From the NCBI RefSeq assembly GCF_019038595.1, contig NZ_JAHOPF010000002.1:62001-126000 (forward strand): a stretch of 64,000 bases of DNA. Reading direction: 5' to 3'. The notes under the pieces are model-generated. The model was not told the origin of the DNA. It was given only the letters and a program-made list of their open reading frames with translations, and searched no databases. The DNA comes from Kaistella soli (lineage in GTDB: Bacteria; Bacteroidota; Bacteroidia; Flavobacteriales; Weeksellaceae). Positions 9,377 to 18,390 of the stretch are shown here, piece after piece. A program made the position numbers and the translations under genes. Every line of letters starts with the position of its first letter. Position 1 is the first letter of the stretch.

Positions 9377-12300
9377 TTACTGGGTTGCTTTCATGATTGC
9401 ATTCGTAATCTGATCTTCTTTTTCTTTGGAATAAGTGGAATCATAAGGATTCATCACATCAAAAAGATAGGTGTAAAAAGGAGTTATTTTCTGCACTTTT
9501 TCAGCTTCATTGAAAGCTTTTTCTTTCCCCATCTGCTGCAGGGTTTTCACAAATGAATTGAAACGTTTATCGATCGGCTCAATGGATTTAACCAAATAGC
9601 TGTACCCTTTATCTTTTTGTCCGATTTTGTTGTAAGCATCAGAAACGGCACCAACAATCAGTGAATATTCCATTGGTTTTGTACGCATCTGTCTGGATAC
9701 AAAACGCTGCTCTGACTGACTTAAGTTACTGTAATAGTCGTATTCGGTAAAAATTCCTTTTTTAAGTTCTTCTGCTAACTGAAGACCTTTCTGTTCCTGT
9801 CCGGAAACGATGTAACCATACACCATAGAACTTAATGAACGCGGATCATTGTATTTGGACACCGGAATTTCTCTCGATGCCAAATCCAAAACTTCAATGG
9901 CTTTAGCCTTCTGTCCGGCAAGTGTAAGAGCTTCTGCAGCGCGGCTTGCAGAGCTTCTATAGCTTACAATATTCTGTGTGCACGTTTCATCGAAATGAAC
10001 ATTTAAATCTTTAAAATTCCCCCACTTGTAATTTTTAACAATATTATAAAGTGAATTGGCGTCCACCCTTCCCATTTCCCCATCTTCCCGTTCCGGCGTG
10101 TGGATAGGAACCAAGCGATAACTGAAACCGTCATACTGAAGATAATTGCCTAGATAGAAAATGTTTTCAGGATCGTAAATTCCACCCGTCGAGAAATTAA
10201 TCGGTCTCTTCCAGTCGAAATTGGCAAGGATATCAAGCATCATCAGGTTATTTTTGAACATGCTGTTGCTTTTGTACTCTATCGTAATGTTATCCACGGT
10301 TTGCGCTAAATCTTTAGCGTCGATAATACCTGCTTTTACTGCATTGGCTTTATTTACCGGTAATACTAATTTAGAAACCGGCAAGAAATTGAATTTTTCA
10401 TATTTCGCTTCTCCAAAAAGCATTTTTAAGATCTCATCTTTATCCTCAGATTTAACTTTAATAAAATTCATTGCTTCTTTCAAAGTCATTGAATCCTGAG
10501 TCTCAAACTTTCTGAAACCTGCAAATGCAGTATCCGGAGCACCCTGATCTTTGAGGTTGGCGAAGACATTTTTCCAGTCTTCTTTGCTCATCAGATAAAT
10601 CTGATCATTGGTTCCGTCGCGGTAATCTTCGTGTTTCAATATGGAAGGAACCGGCATTGCATTATAGGTTCTTCTTTTTACCTGATCGATATTCCATGGT
10701 GTTGAAAGTAAAGTGAAATTGACCACTTTCACGTCATCCCGAAGTCCTGAAGTTTCCTGCATTCCCCAAATCGGATAGGTATCATTATCGCCATAAACGA
10801 ATAGGATATCGTTTTTCGGTAAAGATTTTAAAGTAGAATATGCATAATCATAAGCGGTATATCTTCCGCTTCTGTCATGAACATTATAGTTCTGAAAGCC
10901 CATCATTAAAGGAATTCCTAAAAGCACAATTCCGGCGACCGTATTTACCGCATTTGACTTCACTTTTTCCTGGATAAACCACAGTATCGCTGCTGCACCG
11001 AGGCCGATCCAAATGGCAAATGCGTAGAAAGATCCCACCATGGCGTAATCTCTTTCACGAACCTCGAAAGGTTTTACTCCTGTGTAGAAAACAATGCCGA
11101 CACTGGTTAAAATAAAGAGTGATAATATCGCATAGAATCTTCCGAAATCTTTGTTCAGCTGGAAAAAGAATCCAATTAAACCAAGCAGTAACGGTAAAAA
11201 GAAAAACGCAACAGTACTTTCGTTTTTGAATTTTGCAGGCATTTTGCTCTGATCGCCCCACATTGCATTATCAATAAAAGGAATTCCGGAAATCCAGTTT
11301 CCTCTGTTGTTTTCCATGTGGCCTTCAAGGTCGTTCTGTCTTCCGACAAAGTTCCACATGAGGTATCTTACGAAATAATAGCCATTCTGGAAAGTGAAAA
11401 AATAATCAAGATTTTGTCCTAAAGAAGGTCTTTGAACATTGATTAAATTATAAGGTTTTACTTTCAGATAATCCTCAGCTTTGATGCTTCCCTCTTCATA
11501 TTTCTTGCGAAGATCATCAAAAATCTTTTTGGCTTCCGGGCTGTCAGCAACATCGCTGTTACCGTAATTGAACGAAAAGTCCGGGGCACCGTACATGGAA
11601 ATATAATTTGCCATCACATCTTTATCTTCGCTGAACATTCTCGGCATAAAACTGATATGATCTGTACTGTACACATAATTGAAGCGGTCTCCTACTTTTC
11701 GGTAAGTTCCTGTCTGCTCATCTTTTTCATAAACATCGCCGGTTTTTTGCGTTTTGTAACTTCCGTCATCATTTTTCTGAATTCCGTTTGCATCAAGATA
11801 AGCGGTATAATTCTGTCCGTAAGAAGTCGGCCAGTCGCCGTACTGTTCCCGGTTGTAATAATCCAGCATTCCGATCGCGTTATCCGGATTGTTAAGGTTC
11901 ATCGGCGGATTTGCGTTCGCACGGATCGGAATTACCATCCAGCACGAAAAACCGATAATCATATAGATTACAGAAAGCACAATCGTCTGATAAATGCTTT
12001 TTCCTGATCTTTTAGCATATTTGAGAGCAAAATAACATACAGCAATTAAGATAACAAATGCAATGATGGTTCCGGAATGGAAAGGCAGACCAATCCCATT
12101 CACGGCAAAAATTTCCATCTTGCCGAATAAAGTCATAATTAAAGGAAATATCCCTTTGAAAACCGCGGCCAGAATCACCAGCGTGAAAAAATTTGCCCAA
12201 AGAAAACTTTTCCACGTAAATTCATAGTTCCGTGCATAATAAATCAAGCAAACTGCAGGAATAGCAAGCATTCCCATCATGTGAACTCCAATGGATAAAC

Positions 12301-12862
12301 CGGTTACGAAAAATATTAAAATAATCCATCTTTCATTGTCAGCGTCATGGTATTCGTTTTCCCACTTGGTTATCAGCCAAAGTAAAAGTGCGATAAACAT
12401 GGAAGCCATGGAATATACTTCTCCTTCCACTGCCGAAAACCAGAAAGTATCCGAGAAGGTGAAACATAAAGCTCCGATTGCTCCTGCAAAAAGGATAGAT
12501 ATTTCCTGAGGTTTTGTGATCTGATCAAAGTCTTTATTGAGAAGTCTTCTTACCAAATGGGTGATCGTCCAGAACAGGAAAAGAATCGTTAACGCACTGA
12601 AAAGCGCCGACATTGCGTTAATCACTACGGAATAATTCTCCCCGTTACCGAAAGCAAATATCGCTGCAACCGCTCCCAGCAACTGAAAAAGTGCCGCTCC
12701 CGGTGCGTGTGTAACCTCGAGCTTAACCGCCGAAGAAATATATTCGCCGCAATCCCAGAAACTGAAATTCGGTTCGATAGTTGATAAGTAGGTAAAAAAA
12801 GCAATCACGAAAACTACCCATCCCAAAAGGGTGTTCCACTGTTTAAAAGACCAGTTTTTCAT
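9377..12862 (-). CDS. DUF2723 membrane protein, GT-C-like (glycosyltransferase family 117)
   Basis: 1161 residues. The first 280 and residues about 560-690 hold many hydrophobic helices (WNTLLGWVVFVIAFFTYLST and others). The conserved early loop NFSFWDCGEYISSAVKLEV contains acidic residues placed where GT-C glycosyltransferases carry their catalytic Asp. The last about 450 residues are soluble and helical, with a repeat-like C-terminus (AEALTLAGQKAKAIEVLDLA). Proteins of this type are common in Bacteroidetes and are presumed to transfer sugars from a lipid carrier to periplasmic acceptors; donor and acceptor are unknown. Promoter-like TATTTTCG (one mismatch) lies upstream. Confidence 0.82.
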   Translation of the reverse strand: MKNWSFKQWNTLLGWVVFVIAFFTYLSTIEPNFSFWDCGEYISSAVKLEVTHAPGAALFQLLGAVAAIFAFGNGENYSVVINAMSALFSALTILFLFWTITHLVRRLLNKDFDQITKPQEISILFAGAIGALCFTFSDTFWFSAVEGEVYSMASMFIALLLWLITKWENEYHDADNERWIILIFFVTGLSIGVHMMGMLAIPAVCLIYYARNYEFTWKSFLWANFFTLVILAAVFKGIFPLIMTLFGKMEIFAVNGIGLPFHSGTIIAFVILIAVCYFALKYAKRSGKSIYQTIVLSVIYMIIGFSCWMVIPIRANANPPMNLNNPDNAIGMLDYYNREQYGDWPTSYGQNYTAYLDANGIQKNDDGSYKTQKTGDVYEKDEQTGTYRKVGDRFNYVYSTDHISFMPRMFSEDKDVMANYISMYGAPDFSFNYGNSDVADSPEAKKIFDDLRKKYEEGSIKAEDYLKVKPYNLINVQRPSLGQNLDYFFTFQNGYYFVRYLMWNFVGRQNDLEGHMENNRGNWISGIPFIDNAMWGDQSKMPAKFKNESTVAFFFLPLLLGLIGFFFQLNKDFGRFYAILSLFILTSVGIVFYTGVKPFEVRERDYAMVGSFYAFAIWIGLGAAAILWFIQEKVKSNAVNTVAGIVLLGIPLMMGFQNYNVHDRSGRYTAYDYAYSTLKSLPKNDILFVYGDNDTYPIWGMQETSGLRDDVKVVNFTLLSTPWNIDQVKRRTYNAMPVPSILKHEDYRDGTNDQIYLMSKEDWKNVFANLKDQGAPDTAFAGFRKFETQDSMTLKEAMNFIKVKSEDKDEILKMLFGEAKYEKFNFLPVSKLVLPVNKANAVKAGIIDAKDLAQTVDNITIEYKSNSMFKNNLMMLDILANFDWKRPINFSTGGIYDPENIFYLGNYLQYDGFSYRLVPIHTPEREDGEMGRVDANSLYNIVKNYKWGNFKDLNVHFDETCTQNIVSYRSSASRAAEALTLAGQKAKAIEVLDLASREIPVSKYNDPRSLSSMVYGYIVSGQEQKGLQLAEELKKGIFTEYDYYSNLSQSEQRFVSRQMRTKPMEYSLIVGAVSDAYNKIGQKDKGYSYLVKSIEPIDKRFNSFVKTLQQMGKEKAFNEAEKVQKITPFYTYLFDVMNPYDSTYSKEKEDQITNAIMKATQ

Positions 12863-13046
12863 ATTTAAAATTCAATGTTGCGAAAATAAGGTTTTTCCTC
12901 TATTATCTTCTGATTTTAACAAAAATTAAATGAAAAGTCTTGATTTTTAGTGAGCATATCCACGCTATTTTTTGTTAATTAGTACAAAAATGTTATGCAT
13001 TAAATCATGTTCCGAGGCATTAATTATTATATTATTTATTTTTTAG

Positions 13047-13054
13047 TATTTTTG
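13047..13054 (+). promoter_or_regulatory. -7 promoter element of the cysteine-synthase-like gene
   Basis: TATTTTTG, exact TAnnTTTG match, 31 nt before the ATG at 13086. The upstream 220 bp are very AT-rich and give no clear -33 TTG. Confidence 0.5.
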
Positions 13055-13085
13055 CACACGGTTTTCTAGAGAAAAATAACGAAAA

Positions 13086-14123
13086 ATGACTAATGTTCAC
13101 GATAATATTCTTGGCTTAATTGGCAATACGCCATTGGTAAAACTTAATGCAGTTACCAAAGAAATTCCTGCTACAGTGTATGCCAAATTAGAATCATATA
13201 ATCCCGGCCATTCTACAAAAGACAGAATTGCGATACATATTATAGAAGCGGCTGAAAAAAAAGGACTTTTAAAACCCGGTTCTACCATTGTAGAAACAAC
13301 TTCGGGAAATACAGGCTTTTCTATTGCGATGGTTTGTATTATTAAAGGTTACAAATGTATTCTTGCAGTAAGCAACAAAACAAAAAAAGAAAAAATCGCC
13401 TATCTGAAGGCGCTTGGAGCTACAGTTTACATCTGTCCTGCAAATGTTCCTGCGGACGATCCTAGATCGTATTATGAAGTTGCGAAAAGAATTGCTTCAG
13501 AAACTCCGGATTCAATTTACATCAATCAGTATTTTAACGAACTGAATATTGACGCGCATTACCAGACAACGGGTCCTGAAATCTGGGAACAGACAGACGG
13601 AAAAATCACTCACCTTATTGCCTGCACAGGAACCGGCGGAACATTATCCGGCTCAGCAAAATATTTAAAGGAGAAAAATCCAAATATCAAAGTGATCGGC
13701 GTTGACGCTTCCGGTTCTATCCTTAAAGGTTTCCACGAAACGGGAAAAATCAATAAGGACGAAATACATCCTTACCAGATCGAGGGAATGGGAAAAAACT
13801 TAATTCCAGCCGCTTTGCTGTTTGATAAAGTAGATGAATTTGTAAGAGTAAACGACGAAATGTCTGCTTACCGAACCCGCGAAATCGCTTTGAAAGAAGC
13901 TATTATGGGAGGTTACACCACCGGCGCAGTTACCCAGGGGCTTTTACAGTATGCCAATTCACACCCGTTTTCAAAAGATGATGTTGTGGTAGCTATTTTC
14001 CCTGATCACGGGTCTAGATACATTACCAAAGTTTACAGTGATGAATGGATGGAAGAACAGGGATTCATCAATAACTGTGTTCATAATTACGACGAAGTTT
14101 TCAAAACTGAAATTATCAAGTAA
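13086..14123 (+). CDS. PLP-dependent cysteine synthase/CBS-like enzyme (candidate cysteate synthase)
   Basis: 345 residues, fold type II PLP enzyme. Lys45 in NPGHSTKDR is the Schiff-base lysine, TSGNTG (72-77) binds substrate carboxylate and GTGGT (182-186) the PLP phosphate. The C-terminus PDHGSRYITKVYSDEWM is closer to cystathionine beta-synthase than to classical CysK. Residue 42 is His where CysK usually has Ser (NPxSSVKDR). The next gene, also plus strand, is an alpha-oxoamine synthase. In sulfonolipid-making Bacteroidetes, enzymes of this class make cysteate for condensation with an acyl chain, so cysteate synthase is a good alternative to plain cysteine synthase. The reaction cannot be decided from sequence alone. 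Confidence 0.8.
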   Translation: MTNVHDNILGLIGNTPLVKLNAVTKEIPATVYAKLESYNPGHSTKDRIAIHIIEAAEKKGLLKPGSTIVETTSGNTGFSIAMVCIIKGYKCILAVSNKTKKEKIAYLKALGATVYICPANVPADDPRSYYEVAKRIASETPDSIYINQYFNELNIDAHYQTTGPEIWEQTDGKITHLIACTGTGGTLSGSAKYLKEKNPNIKVIGVDASGSILKGFHETGKINKDEIHPYQIEGMGKNLIPAALLFDKVDEFVRVNDEMSAYRTREIALKEAIMGGYTTGAVTQGLLQYANSHPFSKDDVVVAIFPDHGSRYITKVYSDEWMEEQGFINNCVHNYDEVFKTEIIK

Positions 14124-14151
14124 TCCGATTGTGAAAATAAATTGTATTGAG

Positions 14152-14180
14152 ACCTTTTTGTACCCTTACGAAAAGGTTTC
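14152..14180 (+). terminator. Possible weak terminator after the cysteine-synthase-like gene
   Basis: ACCTTTT (14152-14158) pairs with AAAAGGT (14171-14177) around a 12-nt loop, followed by TTCTTT. The stem is AT-rich and the T-run interrupted, so it may let transcription through into the next gene. Confidence 0.35.
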
Positions 14181-14196
14181 TTTAGTCAAATTTTGT

Positions 14197-14204
14197 TAAC
14201 TTTG
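14197..14204 (+). promoter_or_regulatory. -7 promoter element of the alpha-oxoamine synthase gene
   Basis: TAACTTTG, exact TAnnTTTG match, 35 nt before the ATG at 14240, followed by a very A-rich leader. It implies that this gene can be transcribed separately from its upstream neighbour. Confidence 0.5.
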
Positions 14205-14239
14205 TGCCTACTTTATATTAAAAAAAAATTAAAAAAATA

Positions 14240-15514
14240 ATGACAGATATTTTTGATCGGTTACGACAAAATCCAGGACCGCTCGGACAGTTTGCAGATT
14301 ATGCAGAAGGATATTTCGTTTTTCCAAAATTAGAAGGACCTATCGGACCCAGAATGAGATTTCAGGGAAGAGAAGTTGTTTTCTGGAGTGCTAATGATTA
14401 CCTGGGCCTTTGCAACCATCCTGAAGTTTTGGAAGCAGATGCAAAAGCTGCCGCAGAATTCGGAATGTTTTATCCAATGGGAGCAAGAGCAATGTCCGGC
14501 GAAACCGAGCAGCATCAGCAATTGGAAAGAGAACTTGCTGAATTTGTCGGAAAGGAATCAGCTTATCTTTTAAATTTCGGATATCAGGGAATGGTTTCTA
14601 CCATTGACGCGCTGGTTTCCAGACATGATGTTATTGTTTACGATTCCGATTCTCATGCCTGTATCGTTGACGGTGTAAGGCTTCACATGGGAAAAAGTTT
14701 TACTTTCAAGCATAATGATATTTCGAGTTTAGAAAAAAATCTTGCCCGTGCTACGAAAGTGGCAGAAGAAAATGGCGGAGGAATCCTCGTGATTACTGAA
14801 GGTGTTTTTGGAATGCGCGGAATGCAGGGGAAAATCAAAGAAATCTGTGAGTTAAAATCTAAATTTAATTTCAGACTTTTAGTTGATGACGCTCATGGAT
14901 TCGGAACTTTAGGTGCTACAGGTGCAGGAGCCGGTGAAGAACAGGGCTGTCAGGATCAGATTGATGTTTATTTCTCCACCTTTGCAAAATCAATGGCCGG
15001 TTTCGGTGCTTTTATCGCGGGTGACAGTGATATTATCAGAATTTTAAAATATAATTTACGTTCTCAGGTTTTCGCCAAATCTTTAACAATGCCAATGGTA
15101 ATCGGTGGTTTGAAAAGATTGGATCTGCTTCGTTCCCGTCCGGAAATCAAAGCAAAACTTTGGGAAAATGTAAACAAACTACAAAACGGACTGACGGAAA
15201 GAGGTTTCAATATCGGCGGAACCAATACCTGTGTAACTCCAGTAATGATGCAGGGTTCAACCGTTGAGGCTACCCTTCTGGTTCAGGATCTGAGAGAAAA
15301 TTACGGTATTTTTACTTCAGTAGTAATTTATCCGGTAATTCCGAAAGGAATGATTTTGTTGAGATTAATTCCAACTGCTTCTCATACCGATTCTGAAATT
15401 AATGAAACTTTGGAAGCATTCGACGCTATCCACGATAAATTAACTTCCGGTTTTTATAAAGAGCAGGAACAGAAACTGTTAGAGGAAAAAGGTTTATCCT
15501 TCAAATCATCATAA
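14240..15514 (+). CDS. Alpha-oxoamine synthase: serine palmitoyltransferase or cysteate acyltransferase
   Basis: 424 residues, fold type I PLP enzyme. FWSANDYLGLCNHPEV, DSDSHACIVDG (His139), LVDDAHGFGTLG (216-225) and the PLP lysine Lys250 in STFAKSMAGFGAF identify the family that condenses an acyl thioester with an amino acid (SPT, KBL, AONS, ALAS). The SPT/cysteate acyltransferase branch fits best in this lineage, because Bacteroidetes make sphingolipids and sulfonolipids. The adjacent cysteate-synthase candidate favours the 3-keto-capnine route, but SPT cannot be excluded. The product would be the long-chain base of an outer-membrane lipid. A strong terminator follows. Confidence 0.85.
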   Translation: MTDIFDRLRQNPGPLGQFADYAEGYFVFPKLEGPIGPRMRFQGREVVFWSANDYLGLCNHPEVLEADAKAAAEFGMFYPMGARAMSGETEQHQQLERELAEFVGKESAYLLNFGYQGMVSTIDALVSRHDVIVYDSDSHACIVDGVRLHMGKSFTFKHNDISSLEKNLARATKVAEENGGGILVITEGVFGMRGMQGKIKEICELKSKFNFRLLVDDAHGFGTLGATGAGAGEEQGCQDQIDVYFSTFAKSMAGFGAFIAGDSDIIRILKYNLRSQVFAKSLTMPMVIGGLKRLDLLRSRPEIKAKLWENVNKLQNGLTERGFNIGGTNTCVTPVMMQGSTVEATLLVQDLRENYGIFTSVVIYPVIPKGMILLRLIPTASHTDSEINETLEAFDAIHDKLTSGFYKEQEQKLLEEKGLSFKSS

Positions 15515-15542
15515 AATTTTTCAGTATTTATAAATCATATAT

Positions 15543-15573
15543 AAACCGCCTGAAAAATTCAGGCGGTTTTTTA
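15543..15573 (+). terminator. Terminator after the alpha-oxoamine synthase gene
   Basis: Perfect 12-bp stem AAACCGCCTGAA (15543-15554) / TTCAGGCGGTTT (15558-15569) with AAA loop and trailing T-run. Confidence 0.92.
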
Positions 15574-15632
15574 TTATAATAATCCGGAATTATAACCATT
15601 GACTTTTAATTAAATCACACAAAAACAGTAAG

Positions 15633-16043
15633 ATGAAACAGATCATTATCAGCAAACAGGATTTTACGAGAATTCATAAAGCCATTAAGGATGCAAAACT
15701 GAGAAATGCCATTAAAAAAGAGGATGCAGAAAAGCTTCTCCACGAATTGCACTCTGCAAAAGTGGTTGAACCTGAAGATATTCCGGCAGATTTGGTAACC
15801 ATGAATTCAGTGGTGAAAATTCATTTTCAGAATAATAAAACGGTTACTGAATTCAAAATTGTTTATCCCGATCAGGCCAATATTAAAGAACATAAAATCT
15901 CTATTTTTTCACCCGTTGCTTCCGCATTGATCGGTTACAGCGTAAATGACGAAATCGACTGGATCGTTCCCTCCGGAATGACCAAAATAATTATTGATGA
16001 AATTATCTATCAACCGGAAGCGGCCGGCGATTTTGATTTGTAA
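15633..16043 (+). CDS. GreA/GreB-family or Rnk-like RNA polymerase-binding protein
   Basis: 136 residues, the same length as E. coli Rnk. A short helical N-terminus (about 1-45, too short for the full GreA coiled coil) is followed by the GreA/B C-terminal FKBP-like domain: VVKIHFQNNKTVTEFKIVYP, KISIFSPVASALIGYSVND and IDWIVPSGMTKIIIDEIIY. The SPVASALIG(Y/K)xxGD-like stretch is the family signature. It probably binds the RNA polymerase secondary channel; with a short N-terminus it may compete with Gre factors rather than stimulate cleavage. It is a single-gene unit flanked by two strong terminators. Confidence 0.85.
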   Translation: MKQIIISKQDFTRIHKAIKDAKLRNAIKKEDAEKLLHELHSAKVVEPEDIPADLVTMNSVVKIHFQNNKTVTEFKIVYPDQANIKEHKISIFSPVASALIGYSVNDEIDWIVPSGMTKIIIDEIIYQPEAAGDFDL

Positions 16044-16086
16044 GCGTTCATTTCAAAATTCGCTTTCCGAAAAACATAATATAGAG

Positions 16087-16114
16087 AACCGGTAGAAATT
16101 TCTACCGGTTTTTT
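16087..16114 (+). terminator. Terminator after the GreA/Rnk-like gene
   Basis: AACCGGTAG (16087-16095) / CTACCGGTT (16102-16110) around AAATTT, followed by TTTT. Confidence 0.9.
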
Positions 16115-16151
16115 AACATGAAACAAATCTTCATATTAAAAAGATTTAAAA

Positions 16152-16159
16152 TAAATTTG
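16152..16159 (+). promoter_or_regulatory. -7 promoter element of the radical SAM gene
   Basis: TAAATTTG, exact TAnnTTTG match, with only 13 nt to the GTG start at 16173. This short leader also supports that start. Confidence 0.5.
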
Positions 16160-16172
16160 CAAAAATAATTCT

Positions 16173-18359
16173 GTGAAAGACCTCTTACTTATAACGCCTC
16201 CATTTACGCAGCTCAATACGCCGTACCCGGCGACCGCATATTTAAAGGGGTTTCTTAATACCAAACAAATTTCAAGTTTCCAGATGGATCTGGGAATTGA
16301 GGTTATTTTACAATTATTTTCCAAAAACAGCCTGTATGAGATTTTCAACCGTTCAGATGGATTCAGAAATCTTTCAGAAAACGCACAAAGAATCTTGGCT
16401 TTAAGGGATGAATATATTAAAACCATTGATCAGGTAATCCTTTTTCTTCAGGGCAATAACCCAACTTTGGCGAGACAGGTCTGCAGCATGAATTTTTTAC
16501 CCGAAGCGTCCCGTTTCAACGCCATCGATGATCTTGAATTTGCCTTTGGAAATATGGGTTTGCAGGACAAGGCAAAACACCTTTGCACCTTATATTTAGA
16601 AGATATTTTAGATTTCATTGTAGAATGTGTGGATGAAGATTTCGGGTTCAGCAGATATGCAGAACGTTTGGGAAGAAGTGCGAATTCATTTGATGAGTTG
16701 TATTTAAAACTTTCCGGACCAAGGACTTTCATTGATGAAATCACCTTGAAAATTCTTAAGGAACATATGGATTTGGTGCAGCCGAAGATGGTTTGTTTTT
16801 CCGTTCCGTTTCCCGGGAATTTATATTCTGCTTTCCGCTGTGCACAATTTATTAAAGCCAATTATAAAAACACCAAAATCGCAATGGGAGGCGGTTTTCC
16901 GAATACCGAATTAAGGGAGGTGAATGATCCGCGGGTTTTTGAATTTTTCGATTATATCAGTTTGGATGATGGTGAATTGCCCGTTGAATTAATCTATGAA
17001 AATTTAGAAAAAAATACCGACGCTGAATTCAAAAGAACTTTCCTGTTGGAAGGTGGCAAAGTAGTTTATAAAAACAATTCAGAGAGAAACGACTATAAAC
17101 AGTTTGAAGTTGGAACTCCGGATTATACTGATCTGCTGCTTCACCGCTATATTTCCGTCATTGAGATCGCCAATCCGATGCACAGCCTGTGGAGCGACGG
17201 AAGATGGAACAAACTTACCATGGCACACGGCTGCTATTGGGGCAAATGTACATTTTGCGATATTTCTTTAGATTATATAAGACTATATGAACCTGTTTCG
17301 GCTAAAATTTTGGTCGACAGAATGGAGGAACTGATTGAAAAAACCGGAGAAACCGGATTCCATTTTGTGGATGAAGCTGCTCCGCCTGCCCTCATGCGCG
17401 AAGTTGCGCTGGAAATTCTTCGGAGAAATCTTGTTGTCACTTGGTGGACCAATATCAGATTTGAAAAAAGTTTTTCCGCCGATTTGTGTTATTTGCTTAA
17501 AACATCCGGCTGTGTCGCCGTTTCCGGAGGATTGGAAGTAGCTAGTGACCGGTTACTGAAGTTAATTGACAAAGGTGTTTCGGTAGAGCAGGTCGCCAAA
17601 GTAACAAGAAGTTTTACTGAGGCGGGAATAATGGTTCACGCTTATCTCATGTATGGCTACCCTACGCAAACCGAGCAGGAAACAGTAGATTCTCTGGAAA
17701 TGGTAAGACAAATGTTTGAAATGGGGATTCTGCAAAGCGGTTTTTGGCATCAGTTTTCAATGACGGCCCATTCACCTATCGGAAAAAATCCGGAAGAATT
17801 TGGCGTAACGCCGATTATTAAAGAAATAAATTTTGCCAATAATGATATTGAATTTACAGACCGAACCCAAATTGATCATTCTAAATTCGGTTACGGTCTG
17901 AAAAAATCGCTTTTCAACTTTATGCATGGAATTAATTTTGAAATTCCTCTGCAGGACTGGTTTGACTTTAAAATTCCAAAAACAAAGATTCATCCGGATT
18001 ATATTCATGATGCTCTTCTGGAGAATGAAAATTTCAGCTTTAAAGGGAATTCGAAACTCGTTTTCCTTGTAAATAATATTGTCACTGAAAATGTCGTGAA
18101 AACTAAGAAATCGGTTTCGTGGCAGAATACCAAACTCACTTTTCACCTGAAAACAAATATGGTAACCATTCTTTTGGAAGAAGAAAAAGCTTCCTGGTTA
18201 CTGAAGATTTTTAAAATTAATGTCATCCAGAATTTAAAGGTGATGACCCTTCAGCAGCTGAAAGACGATTACAGCCAGACGATGGAGGATTTCGAACTGT
18301 TTTGGTTTTCGAAACCTATGAAACAACTGAGAGAGAATGGCGTGATTCTTACTTTATAA
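16173..18359 (+). CDS. B12-binding-type radical SAM protein with CX4CX2C cluster motif
   Basis: 728 residues from a GTG start. The N-terminus MKDLLLITPPFTQLNTPYPATAYLKG and the Rossmann-like region to about 300 (MGGGFPNTEL, YISLDDGELPVELI) are those of cobalamin-binding radical SAM proteins, although no clear DxHxxG cobalamin histidine is visible. The radical SAM core follows: Cys354, Cys359 and Cys362 in GCYWGKCTFC give CX4CX2C instead of the usual CX3CX2C. SGGLEVASDRLLKLIDKGVS and AYLMYGYPTQTEQET fit the barrel. A C-terminal extension (about 600-728) is of unknown role. The substrate is unknown, and the downstream neighbour is a membrane protein. Confidence 0.85.
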   Translation: MKDLLLITPPFTQLNTPYPATAYLKGFLNTKQISSFQMDLGIEVILQLFSKNSLYEIFNRSDGFRNLSENAQRILALRDEYIKTIDQVILFLQGNNPTLARQVCSMNFLPEASRFNAIDDLEFAFGNMGLQDKAKHLCTLYLEDILDFIVECVDEDFGFSRYAERLGRSANSFDELYLKLSGPRTFIDEITLKILKEHMDLVQPKMVCFSVPFPGNLYSAFRCAQFIKANYKNTKIAMGGGFPNTELREVNDPRVFEFFDYISLDDGELPVELIYENLEKNTDAEFKRTFLLEGGKVVYKNNSERNDYKQFEVGTPDYTDLLLHRYISVIEIANPMHSLWSDGRWNKLTMAHGCYWGKCTFCDISLDYIRLYEPVSAKILVDRMEELIEKTGETGFHFVDEAAPPALMREVALEILRRNLVVTWWTNIRFEKSFSADLCYLLKTSGCVAVSGGLEVASDRLLKLIDKGVSVEQVAKVTRSFTEAGIMVHAYLMYGYPTQTEQETVDSLEMVRQMFEMGILQSGFWHQFSMTAHSPIGKNPEEFGVTPIIKEINFANNDIEFTDRTQIDHSKFGYGLKKSLFNFMHGINFEIPLQDWFDFKIPKTKIHPDYIHDALLENENFSFKGNSKLVFLVNNIVTENVVKTKKSVSWQNTKLTFHLKTNMVTILLEEEKASWLLKIFKINVIQNLKVMTLQQLKDDYSQTMEDFELFWFSKPMKQLRENGVILTL

Positions 18360-18390
18360 ATTTTCTGAACTTAAAACTCAAAACAACGGT

